Positions 23,590 through 35,047 of a DNA stretch of 64,000 nt are shown piece after piece. The DNA is from Lunularia cruciata. Taxonomy: Eukaryota; Streptophyta; Marchantiopsida; Lunulariales; Lunulariaceae. The stretch lies in NCBI GenBank assembly GCA_948567375.1, contig OX419757.1:15810001-15874000 (forward strand), read 5' to 3'. Each line of letters begins with the position of its first letter. Position 1 is the first letter of the stretch. A program made the position numbers and the translations under genes. The notes below the pieces were generated by a model. That model made no database searches. It had not been told where the DNA came from and saw only the letters and a program-made list of their open reading frames with translations.

Positions 23590-25900
23590 AAGGAGGATGT
23601 ATATTTGCCATGGTTCGTTTCAAAGTTCTCTTATCTACCGCTTTGGCCATGTATAATACACCGAGGACAAAAGAACTCTCCAAGAGAGATACAAGAGAGA
23701 AAATGCAAGTTTCACTCTCAATATTCCGATGTTCCAAAGGAGCACTCTCTTTATGATATAGCAAAGAGTATCTTCTCAAATTAAGCTCCACCTTTGGATC
23801 ATATACAGGGATTGGTGACCTGTCAACAAGCTCCATCCTTGGATTAGTTGTTTGGATGGTGACATGTCAATCCTTGTCCTATCTAGTAGATCAAACGGGT
23901 TTGACCAAAGGGAATCTTTAGAGAATCTTCTTGTGGGGAGCTCAAAATCGTGTGGGTGAGGTGTCGTTGGAAAGCTCTCGATGAGGTGAATCATTTAGGT
24001 GGGTGTGAGGGAGGGAGAGAGTCTTTGGACCTTAAAGGAGTAGGACCTTTCTATTTTTTAGATCTAATTTATTCGTTCAGGCTTCCAAAATTGACTACAA
24101 AGTTTTCAAACTATTTTTGGCTTCTACCCTATTATTAGAAGTACTCTTTTGGTGTCAACTCGATCTGACTTTCTTAGCCCATTGTACAAAATATCCTTCT
24201 AGATGTTACCAAGCCAATTTTCACCTCCAGATAATATGTTTAGCTACTTGTATTACACCATGCCATGTTCTGAATTTCCTTCTTTTGTAGACTATACACA
24301 CATAGTAGGCCATGTAGATCAGGTTAGGTAGGCCTTTGACCACTTGACTACCAAGTTATGTCTTGTAAGCTTGAGAGTGAACGTGTCAAAATGCAAACCT
24401 TTGTGCCCTTCAGGTATCGGTTCCATTGGAGCTCCCAAAAGGGTGTATCATATCTATAGATGTATTATGTATTCTTGGAGTGCCAATAAGATCTGAGAAT
24501 TTTGTCACATGTTTCTTAGATGCATCCCTTGTAGAAGATATTCTTCATGTGGATGGCCTCCCTCTACCAGGAGATCCACAAGTGGTAGTTGGGTGTATTT
24601 TCCTCCAATATTGCACATCGACCAACTTACCTTCTTTGCATTGTTCCTTTTTGTTTGACCTTCATATCAAGTGTAAGAGTGTTTGATTGGAGGATTATGG
24701 AAATCTTTGGTGATATCATTGGACCAAAGACATTCAAGTATGTGACAAGGGATCTAACATATAGACAAACATCTCTACCAATCTAGTGCGGAAAGATAGG
24801 CCTATTATTTATGGAGGAGATAACACCTATAGCATTTTTGGGTTGGACTCTTTTTGTATCCTTACTTTCCTTTCATTTTGTGATTGTTGATAGGCTAGTT
24901 TTGAAAACATATGTGACCAAGGTGGAGGAAGGATCCTTTTCTTTCCAAATGTTATTGTGGTATACAAGAGATGGCCTATCCCCACGAGCACTAGAGGACC
25001 TTCCATCCTTTGCTTTGCTATTTTCAAATTGGACCTGATGTTTACAATCTTCCTTGATGGAGTGAGAGTGTCAACATATGTTAAATTCTCTTTTAGCTAA
25101 CACATCCATTCCTTGGGCTATTAGGGCACTTCTTTGCTCTTTCACATAGGTTTGGTCCACCCATCTGCATCTTCATTACTCACTTGTGAGTGTGGTTCTA
25201 CACTAGATGCAACAATGGTCCATATAACATGATGTTCATTTGGAGGACAAATGATAGCTACCCATGATACCATCAAAGATATAGTGTTTGCTATGGCATG
25301 TGATATGCTTGGAAGGAATCTTTAGCTTGGAGGGAATGTTCATATACTTTACATATGATACATGTCATCTTGGTCCAAGATGATCAAGTGACAGTAGCAA
25401 GTGTTGTGGTTACGGACTCTATGCATGATGCAATTTTGGAGGGAGTGATTACTCATCCGCTTGGATGGGATGCAAATAGAACAACAATACGCATGGTCTC
25501 CAAGTACAAGGATATGCAGCGAGGTCACTTCTTTGTTCCTTTAGCCTTCGAGTTATATGGAATGAAGGACATGATGTTAGACACATTTGTCAAGGAATGC
25601 ACGAGAGCTTATCATATTAGATGTAAAGGGGTACCACTCTCACTCTCATACTTCATAGCATATTTTAGACTGTGTGTCCATTGCTCCATAGAGAGCATTG
25701 GCTGGTGCAATCTCACTAGGTGATGCTTCTTTGGATGCTCCAATCGTTTGGACCTTACTACTTGCATAGCATAGATATCTTAAATGGAGTAAGGCAGATT
25801 TCTCCTATCTAGACTATTGGGGCTTAGCCCCAGTTTACCTCTTTGTCTTGCACTTGTTTGGGGTCTTCCCATCCCTCGTGTTTCCTATGCAATCGCTTTC
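23590..25900 (+). pseudogene. LINE ORF2 remnant (RT and C-terminal domain) split by a solo LTR
   Basis: RT text resumes at 24258, right after the inserted LTR (FVDYTHIVGHVDQV, where the catalytic ADD-type motif would be, reads VDY), followed by NVSKCKPLCPSGIGSIGAP, LCILGVPI and LPLPGDPQVVVG. 25180-25720 encodes the C-terminal Cys/His domain (ATHDTIKDIVFA, GVITHPLGWD, FVPLAFELYGMKD, GVPLSLSYFIAYF). The 3' tail near 25822-25900 has the GGGCTTAGCCCCAGTTTAC signature shared with three other copies in this window. Multiple frame breaks make it inactive. The part left of the LTR (23590-23649, ending GCTTTGGCCA) joins the part to its right as one reading frame; LINE sequence may begin further left. 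Confidence 0.65.
23650..24257 (-). mobile_element. Solo chromovirus LTR inserted in a LINE
   Basis: 608 bp with termini TGTATAATAC...GTATTACA, homologous along its length to the LTR at 8289-9028 and in the same orientation. There is no polypurine tract or pol next to it, so the internal region was probably lost by LTR-LTR recombination. It has a single copy of the 130-bp unit duplicated in the other LTR. CCA occurs at both junctions, but a full 5-bp target duplication is no longer readable. Confidence 0.8.
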
Positions 25901-28399
25901 CTCTGTCACTGCCGAGAAACTCAACAACAAGACATGGTGAGTGAAACACTCACTCATACTTTTTAAACATCGTACTCTTTGCACTATTTTGAACACTATC
26001 CATTTACTTCAATAAGGAGTTTGTCCTTTCACTCCACTCATTATGAAGAAGTGAAGAGATATGTTTAACAGGAATTTAAATCACAGATTGTAAGATAGAT
26101 ACTAAAAACCATTGCAGTTGTTCACTAACGCAAAAAATACCTTGCATCTAAGAAATGACGTTCGTGAGGATTTAGATTGATTTGTCCATGCGGGAAGAAA
26201 GATGATGCAAAAATGAATTGTAAGATGGTAAAGGATAATAATGATTCAAATTTTATTCACTAAACTTTAACACGAGGTCCATTGAAAAATTAAAAATTGG
26301 TTATGGAGAATGATAACAATTCTCGATTTAAAGACGAGCTTTAATAATAGATTATGGCTGAAAATTGATTAACTTTAAATAGGAGTTTCATTAATAATTC
26401 ATAAGATGGTAAGGGAGAATGACTTGCTTAAACCTTAAACGCGAGCTTGAACGATAAATCAAGAAAATGAAAAATTGAAAATGATTGCCTTTTCTACTTC
26501 TCTAATAATAATAATAATAATAATACTACGGCTACTGAAAATGATTATAGTGAATTACGACAAAAATGAAGAGTGAGAATTTGCTTGAATCTAGACAAAG
26601 TATTATGGAGGTTATGCTTATATTCTACAAGGATGCATGCAACCTAGTTTTTGAAATGTTAATGTGGAAAGAAAGGTCAATTTAGTTATGCAGACGATAG
26701 CTAGTTACCCATAGGTATACGTAGAAGCCCAAACTTCCTAACTCAATCAAGGGTTTCAATACTTGTTATATTGGCACCTATAAATATTCATAAAAAATGT
26801 TATGACATACAATTTTTTGAGGAAAAATTTTCAGCATGTTCAGGGGTGAGAATTCCAACATTTTAAAAAGCTACAGATCACTTCCTAAGGTGATCTGTAC
26901 TTCTCCCGGCTGTGAAATAAGTTATAAATATTAGTGATTTATTAAATAAAATTTTAATTATGAACTTTAGACTTGATAGGTTTTAAGTTTAAATCCCCAT
27001 ATATATATATACTCAAGTTTTACATCCTCGCCTGAATATTTATTTATTTAAATCCCCATATATATTTATAATTATCTATATTTATATTCTAGTTTTACAT
27101 CCTCGCACGAGTATCTTGGTCTCATTTTCACTTGTGAGATTTCTTTTTATGAATGGTAATAATCTTTATAGAGTATTTGTTATCAATTTGAAGAGTTACT
27201 GGTAATCTGATCTGAAATGCCATAAATTGGTACTAGACCGCAACTATTGATATGTAAAACACATGCAGAGTATCAATTCGAGAACATTCATAAAGAAAAA
27301 TTATAGATTCATGAAAAAAATAGAGCTGATAAATCTTTGATCTAATTCAATGATGAAAAATTTTGTAGAAGGGAGTTCGAGGAAAATAAATAAAAATATA
27401 AAGAACATGATGAGCACGATAACACTCATGAAAAGGAAATTAAAGATTCATCAAGAAATTAGAGATAATAAATCTTTGTTCGGGTCCGATGATGGTTAAA
27501 GCGGAAAGGATTTGAGCTGGGATGAGACGTAAAAATGATACAAGGGTTTGGTTTATGGCGATCCCAATTTGAAATATTAAATTACACCAGTCACCTATGA
27601 AAAGTGTTTGATTTTCTTAAACATCAAGGGTACTCTTACTAAAACCATAATTTTTTTTCTCATCCAACCCACTCTACAGGTCCTCTTGTAAATTATTGAG
27701 TTGCATGTCACCAAAGACTACGGAAAGCTATAACTAATAAGTAGATATTAACTGTCTTTGATGCTCTTAAGGCTTATTTCCATGGGCAATTTGAAAAATA
27801 TTATGTAGAATACACAACAGAAGCTTTGATCTTGTTCCGTCTTCTTTGTGCACCCTCAAAACTGTTGACATTCAAAAAAAACAACAATAAATACGGTGTT
27901 CGAGAAAGAATAAGCTTCGTGCATTATTGTAGGTTATTCTAAATAATATCAAATGAATGACAAGTTCAAATAGACCTACGGTTGGATCTATTGAGACTAC
28001 CTATCTGCAAAGTGAGAGCAGATACTATTACTTTCATGAATTGTAGTTGGACCTTGCATGACGTGATGTTGGCAAACTCCTATAAGCAAGGACATTGGCA
28101 CGGTCAAGCAACAATTACCATTGCCTCTAGGCACAAGGAGGACCACTACACCCCTTGTTATCCTTGGATACCTCTATCACTCTAATGATAAAGATTTTTG
28201 TGCACCTACATCACCATTTTCACTGTCTCCTTGGGGATGCAACACAAGTTTCTTTGCAAAGGAGAGGGCATGGGCTATCTCTCCAACCATGCTCACATCA
28301 TTATACCAACAACACATATCAATCACTTTACAATGCACTCAAGGCTTTGGGTCTTCATTGACGAGCAACTACACTAGGCACACCCATCATGGTTAGTGT
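25901..28399. other. AT-rich stretch, no supported gene
   Basis: No family recognised on either strand. A short (TAA)n microsatellite lies at about 26505-26523. The frames around 27982-28396 are short, overlap each other and have no known similarity. Probably decayed repeats. Confidence 0.4.
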
Positions 28400-28951
28400 C
28401 CTCTCTCTCTACTTACTAGACATACCATTGGAGGACCTCTACCATATAGTTGAAGAATAGGGTAGTATTGACTATCCTCTTCTTGGCTTCTTTGGTGCTT
28501 GTTCATGCCATGCTTTTTACCCAATTGTCACAACATTTATAACACCAAAGGTAGTTTGCTCAAACATTGGAGTGATAGTCTTGGCGGTTAAAGTTATATT
28601 ATTGGTTGTTCAAAGACTATTTAGCAATGGCCAGATTTCATGTTAGAGCTACTGATTACACCATGGGACCAATCGTCAGATGTGCCATCTATGATGTCGT
28701 TAAGGTTGGAGATCCAAGTCAAGCAAAGGGGTATACCTTTGAAGTGCATCTCTAAATAACTAACTTCTTTGATATTGAGCCTTTGAGTTCTTGACTATGG
28801 TGGACAAAGGTTGGCAAGCGTCACCTTGAATTTTTTAGCTAGAGTGGGTATGGCTTACTATAATCAATGCACATTGTTGGTAGATCATTGAGTTGAAGAT
28901 TGATTTTTGATCCAAGTTGAGTGAGATTTGGGGGGAGATTAAACTAATTAT
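28400..28951 (+). repeat. Diverged older LTR copy abutting the methyltransferase-bearing element
   Basis: This stretch aligns with the body of the LTR that follows (29080-29550): GGTGGACAAAGG(T/C)(T/C)GGCAAGCGTCACCT, TTGAGCCTT(T/C)GAGTTCTTG, and a GTGATAGT...AGAGTTAT block appear in the same order in both. It is more diverged than the two main LTRs are from each other, so it represents an older or recombined LTR standing head-to-tail with the younger one. Its left limit is approximate. Confidence 0.6.
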
Positions 28952-29550
28952 TGTGGAACTTTAGAGTTTATGTATGATTTATGTATGAGTTGTGCTTCTA
29001 TTGTGTATGATGTTGTCAACAATGTCTATTGTGTTAAGATGTATAGATGCACGACACAATGGGCAATCAGGCCTTCTTTTTGGTCTCTTTCTTGGTCTAT
29101 GTCACGCCATTTGTAGTGCCGTATCTAGATGCTCGGACACTAGAGTTCCAGTGATAGTAGTTAGAGTTATTTCAGTAGTATCTCAGAGACTACTTTCCGA
29201 TGGTCAGATTGTATGTTTGGGGTACTAACTTCACGGTAGGGCCCATCGTCACTTTGCACCATTCGTACCGTCGAGTGTGCCGTCAGCGGGACCGTTAGGG
29301 TTTCAGAGCTAGCTCAAATCTAGGGAGTATAGTTTCAAAGTGAGCTCTAGAGAGCTCACTTCTCTAATGTTGAGCCTTCGAGTTCTTGGCTATGGTGGAC
29401 AAAGGCCGGCAAGCGTCACCTAGATTCTCTATGCTTGAGTGGGTGTGGCTTGACTGTAATCAGTGTCTAGTTGTTGGCAGTTTATAGAGTGACAGATCAA
29501 GTACTTATCTGAGTTGAGTTGAGTTGAGAGTGGTAAGCAATCTGATTACA
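28952..29550 (+). repeat. 5' LTR of the methyltransferase-bearing element
   Basis: Starts TGTGGAACTTTAGAG and aligns with the right LTR (TGTGGCACTTTAGAG) through CAATCTGATTA; the left copy continues to CA at 29550, giving TG...CA ends and 599 bp. It has about 45 bp absent from the right copy near 29050-29095. The two LTRs differ at many sites, often T on the left against C on the right, so the insertion is not recent. No clear tRNA primer-binding site follows; the nearest TGGTATC is at about 29610. Confidence 0.75.
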
Positions 29551-30833
29551 TCAGAGAAGTGAAGTCAGGGGGAAATCAGGTGCAAGAACTTTGAGTGTTG
29601 GTGGTATCTCCAAGCTCGGTGGATCATTGGTAGCTCAATTCAAGTTCAGTGTTTCCCTAGTGTGTAGAAGCTCAATTGATTGATGCAGATTTGGCAGTTA
29701 GGCAGATGGTGTGCGGAAGCGCTGGCCAAATTTTGAGCAAAGAAGGAACAAATTTTGAGTAGTGGTTGTGATTTTGAGCTCAAGAGGTGAAGACATGACC
29801 AATTTGTTGCGAGTTGGGCTCAAAAAGTCAAATTGAAGGTGGAGTTGGGAAGCTCTTCTCATGAATTTGTGATTTGGAAAAACCCGTGTTGTCAATTTGG
29901 CTTGAGTGGAAAGTTAGCGGTAGATTTGACGGACAGCCAACTTTAGGGTTTACGTCAGATTTTGGTTGGGATTTACATCAGATTTTGGCCAGATTTGGAG
30001 GAGTTTTAGTGTTTGGCCAGATTTGGAGTAGTTTTGCTAGTTTGGAGGACTTTTGTAGATTTGGAGAAGTTTTGCCAATTTTGGAGGAGGTTTGAAGTGG
30101 CAACAAGAAAGGCCTCATTTGGCTATTCGAGGCTTTGAGGCATAGGGTTGTGGGCTATGAGAGGCTACGAAGGCCTAGAAGGGCCAGCAAGCCAGCTTGC
30201 TGGCATGAGACTAGCTAGTTTAGAGTAGATCTTGGTCATTGATTGGCAAAATTTGCCTTTCTTGCTAGATTGTGCGCAATAGGGTTTGATCCCTAGATCT
30301 CTTGTTCCTAGAATGGTGCCCTAGCCAACTAGTCCACCCTCACTTGTTGTCCTAGTGACTATTCCACTGTTATCTATACACATGTAGCTTTGGCTAGGAG
30401 AGGCAGTTTGATCCCATTCTTGGTGATCCTGGTAGCTTAAGAATTAGATACAAACTTCTCTTATGTCAAATGCCAAATGGTGGCAGAGTCAGTCCCGTAT
30501 TGTGTTATGAGATGGAAGGTTTTTGTTTAGATTCTTGTGATTGGAACCCCTCCATTCTCTACTTCCTGTTTGTGCACCACATTTGTGTGAGGTGCCTTGA
30601 CTTTTGAGCGTTGGTGCTCTAGTGTGCTCTCGGTGGTGAGGCTGGAGTGATGACCAGTTAGACTACCTTTGTTTCTCTCCGGTGAGGCAGGAAGTGATGA
30701 CCTGCAGACCATGAGAGTGCGTGTTATGATGGCAGGTTACAGGTTGCTCTTTCCCCTAGTGTAGTTATCTTGGTTAGAGTTACATTAGTGGGTGGTGCTT
30801 AGTTGGTGTTGGCACTTGGTGGGGCACTTGTAG
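29551..30833 (+). other. Long leader between 5' LTR and gag
   Basis: About 1.3 kb without a sustained frame or recognised domain. It contains repeated GATTTGGAGGAGTTTTG-like units near 29985-30085 and short Cys-poor open frames of no known type. Candidate primer-binding sequences are TGGTATC near 29611 and GGTGGCAGAGTC near 30479; neither is a convincing match to a tRNA end. Confidence 0.45.
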
Positions 30834-32580
30834 TTGCAATTGGTGGTTCAGGTTTGCTGTTGTGGTTACTTTGTCACGACGGAGTTCTTTGGAGATTCTA
30901 GAGGAGTTAGCCCTGTAGTACGCAATGGGTTTACTCGGAGTGGTGCTCGGTATCAGCCTGTATCTCAGGTCCTAGTGAGGGAGGAGATTGACTCTGAGTT
31001 GGAGTTCGACACAAGAGCTGATTCAGTTGAGAGTGCACTCGGTGTGTCCACACCGTTGTTGTGGGACATGGACGAGATTTATGGGGCCTCCAAAGGCCCT
31101 AGGCGTTACTCTGGTACAATGGGTACCATTGAGTTGGATGACTTCATGTAGGAGTTCGATAGTTGGTGTGATCTACAGCAGATGCGGAACCTGACTTTGT
31201 TCACACCCTTCATGGCATGGAAGGGGTTGTTTCAGCACTTGGACGGTCCGCCGATGGATGACTACCATAAGTTCAGGAGAGCTCATTTGGAGGATATTGA
31301 GTTATGGAGACAGTCTTGGTCTCCACACTATGTCTCCATCACTTCAGGCTTGGTGGCCAGGAGTAGATCAGCTGTACCTACGAGTTCTAGCTCGAGTAGT
31401 GTGGGTGGAGCTAGTAGAGGTGCACTAGCTGGAGATAGTGCTACTACGAGTGGAGGTACCGCTGTAGAAGGTGGTGTGGTACTGGGGTTTAACCCCATGG
31501 TGGAGTTCTTCCTATGTTTGAGGCAAAACTACTAGGGAGTGCGGACTGACAAGCTGAGGAGCTTGCAGCGGAAGGCTGGAGGGAGCCTACATGAGGCATA
31601 CACTTGCATGAGGCGGCTGATCAGTTTCACTCAGGGAGTTACTGAGGCCCATGCAGTCCAGTTTTGGTATGGGATATTGGACAGGGAGTTGCGACGTAGA
31701 GTTCGTGATGCTACATTTTTACAGGCTACTTTGCCTACTTTGGCAGTGGTCTTTGGTTTGGCTGAGCGTATTGAGCTCAACATGGTGGAGGAAAGAGTGG
31801 TGACATCTGGATTTGGTAGGGAGACCTTATACACGGATGTGACTTCTTCTAGAGTGCAGTAGAGTGCACCACGCCCAGTTGGTTTTTGAGGACAGGGTGG
31901 ACAGCCCAGATCCTATGGAGCGAGTGGAGGGCCTAGTGGAGTTAGACCCTTACCCTCATTTTTGGGTCAACAACAGCCAGTGAGTGGTGGTGTTGCTTGT
32001 TGGACCTGTGGTGGACCTCACCATCAAAGAGAGTTTACTCAGGGTAGTGGACCTAATATCTTGGGTGCATCACAGCCAGCACAAAGGCAGTGTGAGCATT
32101 GCCATAGATTTAGTCACACTAGTGACCGGTGTTTTGACCTACACCCTGAGTTATGGAGTGGTAGGGCTGCTATGGCAGGTAGTAGAGGAGCTCCAGTTCA
32201 TGGAGGACAAGGTGGTAGAGGTGGTGGTAGAGGATCTACACCTAGTATGGGTGCAGTACTTGCCCTTACTTTTGACACAACTATGGCTACTCGAATTGAG
32301 CAGTTGGAGCAGAGATTGGCTAGTATGGCTATTGCTCAGAGGAGATCAGATTCAAGTGCTGAGGCTTCCACCTCATATGTTGGTGATAGAGATGCTTTGG
32401 ACTTCATGTGCGGAGTAGCACAGGTGGATGCATCTCCAGCAGTGACTAGGAGTGCAGTACGTGCTCTAGAGCCTAGAGGAGCATCAATGGAGTTGGACCC
32501 ATAGAGATGAGAGGTTGGGAGACAGGTCAGACTTCCCCAGTCTTTCACACTATCTGAGGCATTACAGACAACATCCATGG
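30834..32580 (+). pseudogene. gag of the methyltransferase-bearing element
   Basis: One frame with stops runs through 30834-31151, 31182-31535, 31539-31862 and 31962-32504. The middle part (TLFTPFMAWKGLFQHLDGPP, then GGSLHEAYTCMRRLI and FWYGILDRELRRRV) has the look of Ty3 gag capsid text. Two zinc knuckles follow: CEHCHRFSHTSDRC is an intact CX2CX4HX4C, while the earlier CWTCGGPHHQREFT has lost its last Cys. A Gly-rich stretch and a coiled-coil-like TRIEQLEQRLASMA follow. Stops: TAG at 31149, 31533, 31860 and 32502; TGA at 31887 and 32508. Gag would package the RNA in virus-like particles in the cytoplasm. Confidence 0.75.
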
Positions 32581-33490
32581 TTCCTATGCATCCCAGTGCA
32601 GGTGTGGTAGGTGGTGATGGAGTACATGATGGACTAACTACTAGTCAGCCACCTGCTACTAAAGAGACCGAGTCTAGCATGATGTTGGGGGTGGCTCAGC
32701 TGATTATGTGGCGTCCTTTGTTTTCAGCCAGTGATATGTTTACATTAGGAGTTGACCCAGCCCCAATGTTCCGGTTAGCTGCCACGTTGTGTGAAAGTAG
32801 GGATGGTGCAGTTCCTACTACTAGAGCAGAGGTGGTTGGTAGTGGAGCTGACTTGGTTGAGGAGCATGGGATCCGTTCAGCGACCAGTGGTTTATGGCAA
32901 GCAGCAGTGGCTAGACTAGAAGAGTTGCCAGCTAGACCGGCCTTGGAGAGAGCGTGGTTCACACCGTGGTGTTGTCCTATTGGATAACATGAGGGGGATT
33001 TTCCGTTTGGTGGGACCTTCAAGAAAGGTCTATACACCACAGAGGGTCTTGTTAGACTCTGGTGCGCAGCTCCTTATGTTGGGGAAGGCTGCAGTTGTTG
33101 GTCTGGAGTTACAGAAGACCGATGTGGAGAGGTGTCCATTTCAAATCCAAACATCTCTAGGTGGTGGTGCAACATAGTACATCACACGTGGAGAGCTTGT
33201 TGTCCAGGTTCAGCCTGGTCATCCGACTGATAGCTCGGTGGTGAGAGCTCAGGCTATTGCGACGATAGCTGAGTCATATGATATGCTAGTTGGGGGAGCA
33301 ATATTATACTCCATGGGTTTCAACATTGACTATTGGGAGGAGACAACCTCTTATAGACCTGGTTGGCAGTCTGGTGAGGGACGGGTATGTCGCCTACCAG
33401 TACGCTTCAGTAGTGGCAGTCTTGGCTCACTACAGTCAAGACTAAAACTAATGCTAAAACTAATGCTAAAGCTAAAATTGATGCTGCCAT
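32581..33490 (+). pseudogene. gag-pol linker and retropepsin-like protease
   Basis: 32577-32987 continues the gag frame; a frameshift near 32955 moves to the next frame, where VLLDSGAQLLMLGKAA (about 33043-33090) has the Asp-Ser-Gly-Ala active-site motif of retroviral-type aspartic proteases. A TAG lies at 33175. The following text (YDMLVGGAILYSMGFNIDYW, then RLPVRFSSG) is conserved in the inverted copy at 4458-5555, so it was part of the polyprotein. The frame changes again between about 33430 and 33490, around a short degenerate AAACTAATGCT repeat. Confidence 0.75.
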
Positions 33491-33796
33491 GGTCCCGGAT
33501 TTCAATGGTGCAGTTACTTGGCCTGGTGACTTGTTGGAGGGGAACACCCATGCAGAGGATACTCCAATACTAGAGGAGATCACTCGGCTTTGGAGTATGA
33601 GTAGGATTGTTCCATCCACTTTGGATGTTCCATTGTGGAGTTCAGAGGAGGCATTGCAGCAGCATGCAGATCAGTTGGTGCAACAGGCTTGGAGTGGAGC
33701 CTTTGTACTATTAGGAGATGAGTGTGAGGATGAGCCTCCAGAGGCAATTGCTTTGACACCTCTGGATACCACACTCATTGCTTGGCAGTATCCAGT
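33490..33796 (+). pseudogene. Linker before the methyltransferase domain
   Basis: Open as PDFNGAVTWPGDLL...SGAFVLLGDECEDEPPE in the frame of 33489-33842, then the frame changes so that the methyltransferase begins at about 33797. No known domain; probably a spacer of the polyprotein or part of the methyltransferase N-terminal extension. Confidence 0.5.
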
Positions 33797-35047
33797 AGAG
33801 GGGATATATTGGAGTTGTTTGGTAGGATCAGCACCGGACTAGCTGCGGTGTTATAGGCGGGTATACGAGTACAGAGGTACTTGTGTGTAGAGAGAGATGA
33901 GACTGCTAGGTGAGTCTCTCTACATCATGTGGCACACTTGGACTATCGGTATCCGGAGTTATTACCGATGTCCACAGTCAGAGGTTACCAGAAGGCCCTA
34001 CCAAGAGACATTTCCTTACTGGGGGCGCATGACCTAAAGAGAAATGGGCCTATTCACTTGGTGATTTTTGGATGGCCATGTCAGGGACATACACATGCTG
34101 GTAGAGGATTAGGTCTTTAGGATCCTCGTTCTGGTGTGTTTTGGGAGATGTTACGGATACTACGACATCTTCAGGTTCATCAGTCTGTTTCTCCAGCTTA
34201 CCTTTTGGAGAACGTTCCTTTGATGGGTGATTCTTGCACCAGAGTGGTGGCGAGTATACATCAGGTCCATTCTTGGATGGGACCTGCTGTATTGTTAGAT
34301 GCAGCTAGAGTGGGATCACGGGCTCATCATCTTCGTCTTTGGTAGACAAACCTCTTACCCAGAGAGGTTCTACAGTGCGCTTATGATGGGATTCAACGAC
34401 TGGACTACATTCTTGTTGATGATATCTTGGATGTTGGGCGTCAGTCTTAGACAGTGGTAGTGGCTGATAGGTCACCTATGGCAGTGGTGAACCTAGTTGG
34501 ACAGCCTAGAGCTGCATTTCCCACACTCATGAGCTTCCCAGGCTCTCATGCTTTTTGAGAGGGAGGACATGGACTTGTTTGGGACTCATAGTTACAATAG
34601 TTGGTGGAGCCCAACGTTGATGAGAGAGAGCGGGCAATGGGTTTTTGCACCGGTATTACCGCTGTTCCAACAGTGTTAGAGGCATCTAGGCGTCAAGTGT
34701 TAGGTCAGGCTATGGACCTAAATTGTTTGACTTGGATTGTGAGCCTTGGCTTGGCAGAGCAGCGTAGGATGCGCTTGATAGGCATCACCACTCGGACACT
34801 TATGAGCCTTATGCCTATCGAGATGATTCAGGCACATGTTGGGAGCGATGGACCGAGTGGACATGGTATTCTTGGGACACATCCAGTAGCTGCTAGGGAG
34901 AGTGGTCTACTTGGAGTCCATCTAGGTGAGCGTGGGCTACTTGGATTACACCCTTGGTCCACTTGGGATGCAGCTAGAGAACGTGTGGAGCTTGCAGCCA
35001 GAGTGGAGGGAGTTTTTCACACAGAGGTTGGGACCTCTAGTGGTTAG
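33797..35047 (+). pseudogene. Cytosine-5 DNA methyltransferase domain of the retrotransposon
   Basis: In one frame with stops: motif I region GDILELFGRISTGLAAVL (SAM binding; a Phe-Gly-x-x-x-Thr-Gly variant) at about 33797; motif IV IFGWPCQGHTHAGRG with the catalytic Cys at about 34078; DPRSGVFWEMLRIL; motif VI YLLENVPLMGD at about 34200; motif VIII VGSRAHHLRLW; a target-recognition-type stretch; motif IX-like ERERAMGFCTGIT; and motif X-like LGQAMDLNCLTWIVSL at about 34700. The order I-IV-VI-VIII-IX-X is canonical, not the permuted order of plant DRM enzymes. Such enzymes move methyl from SAM to cytosine C5 in DNA. Stops at 33854, 33911, 34118, 34343, 34448, 34556, 34589, 34598 and 35045 make this copy dead. 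It is most like DNMT3/Dcm-type catalytic domains; the exact subfamily needs a tree. Confidence 0.85.

Noticed and set aside
34136-34345. Separate small gene for the DPRSGVFWEMLRIL frame
   Set aside because: It continues in frame on both sides across single TAG stops and is part of the methyltransferase domain.
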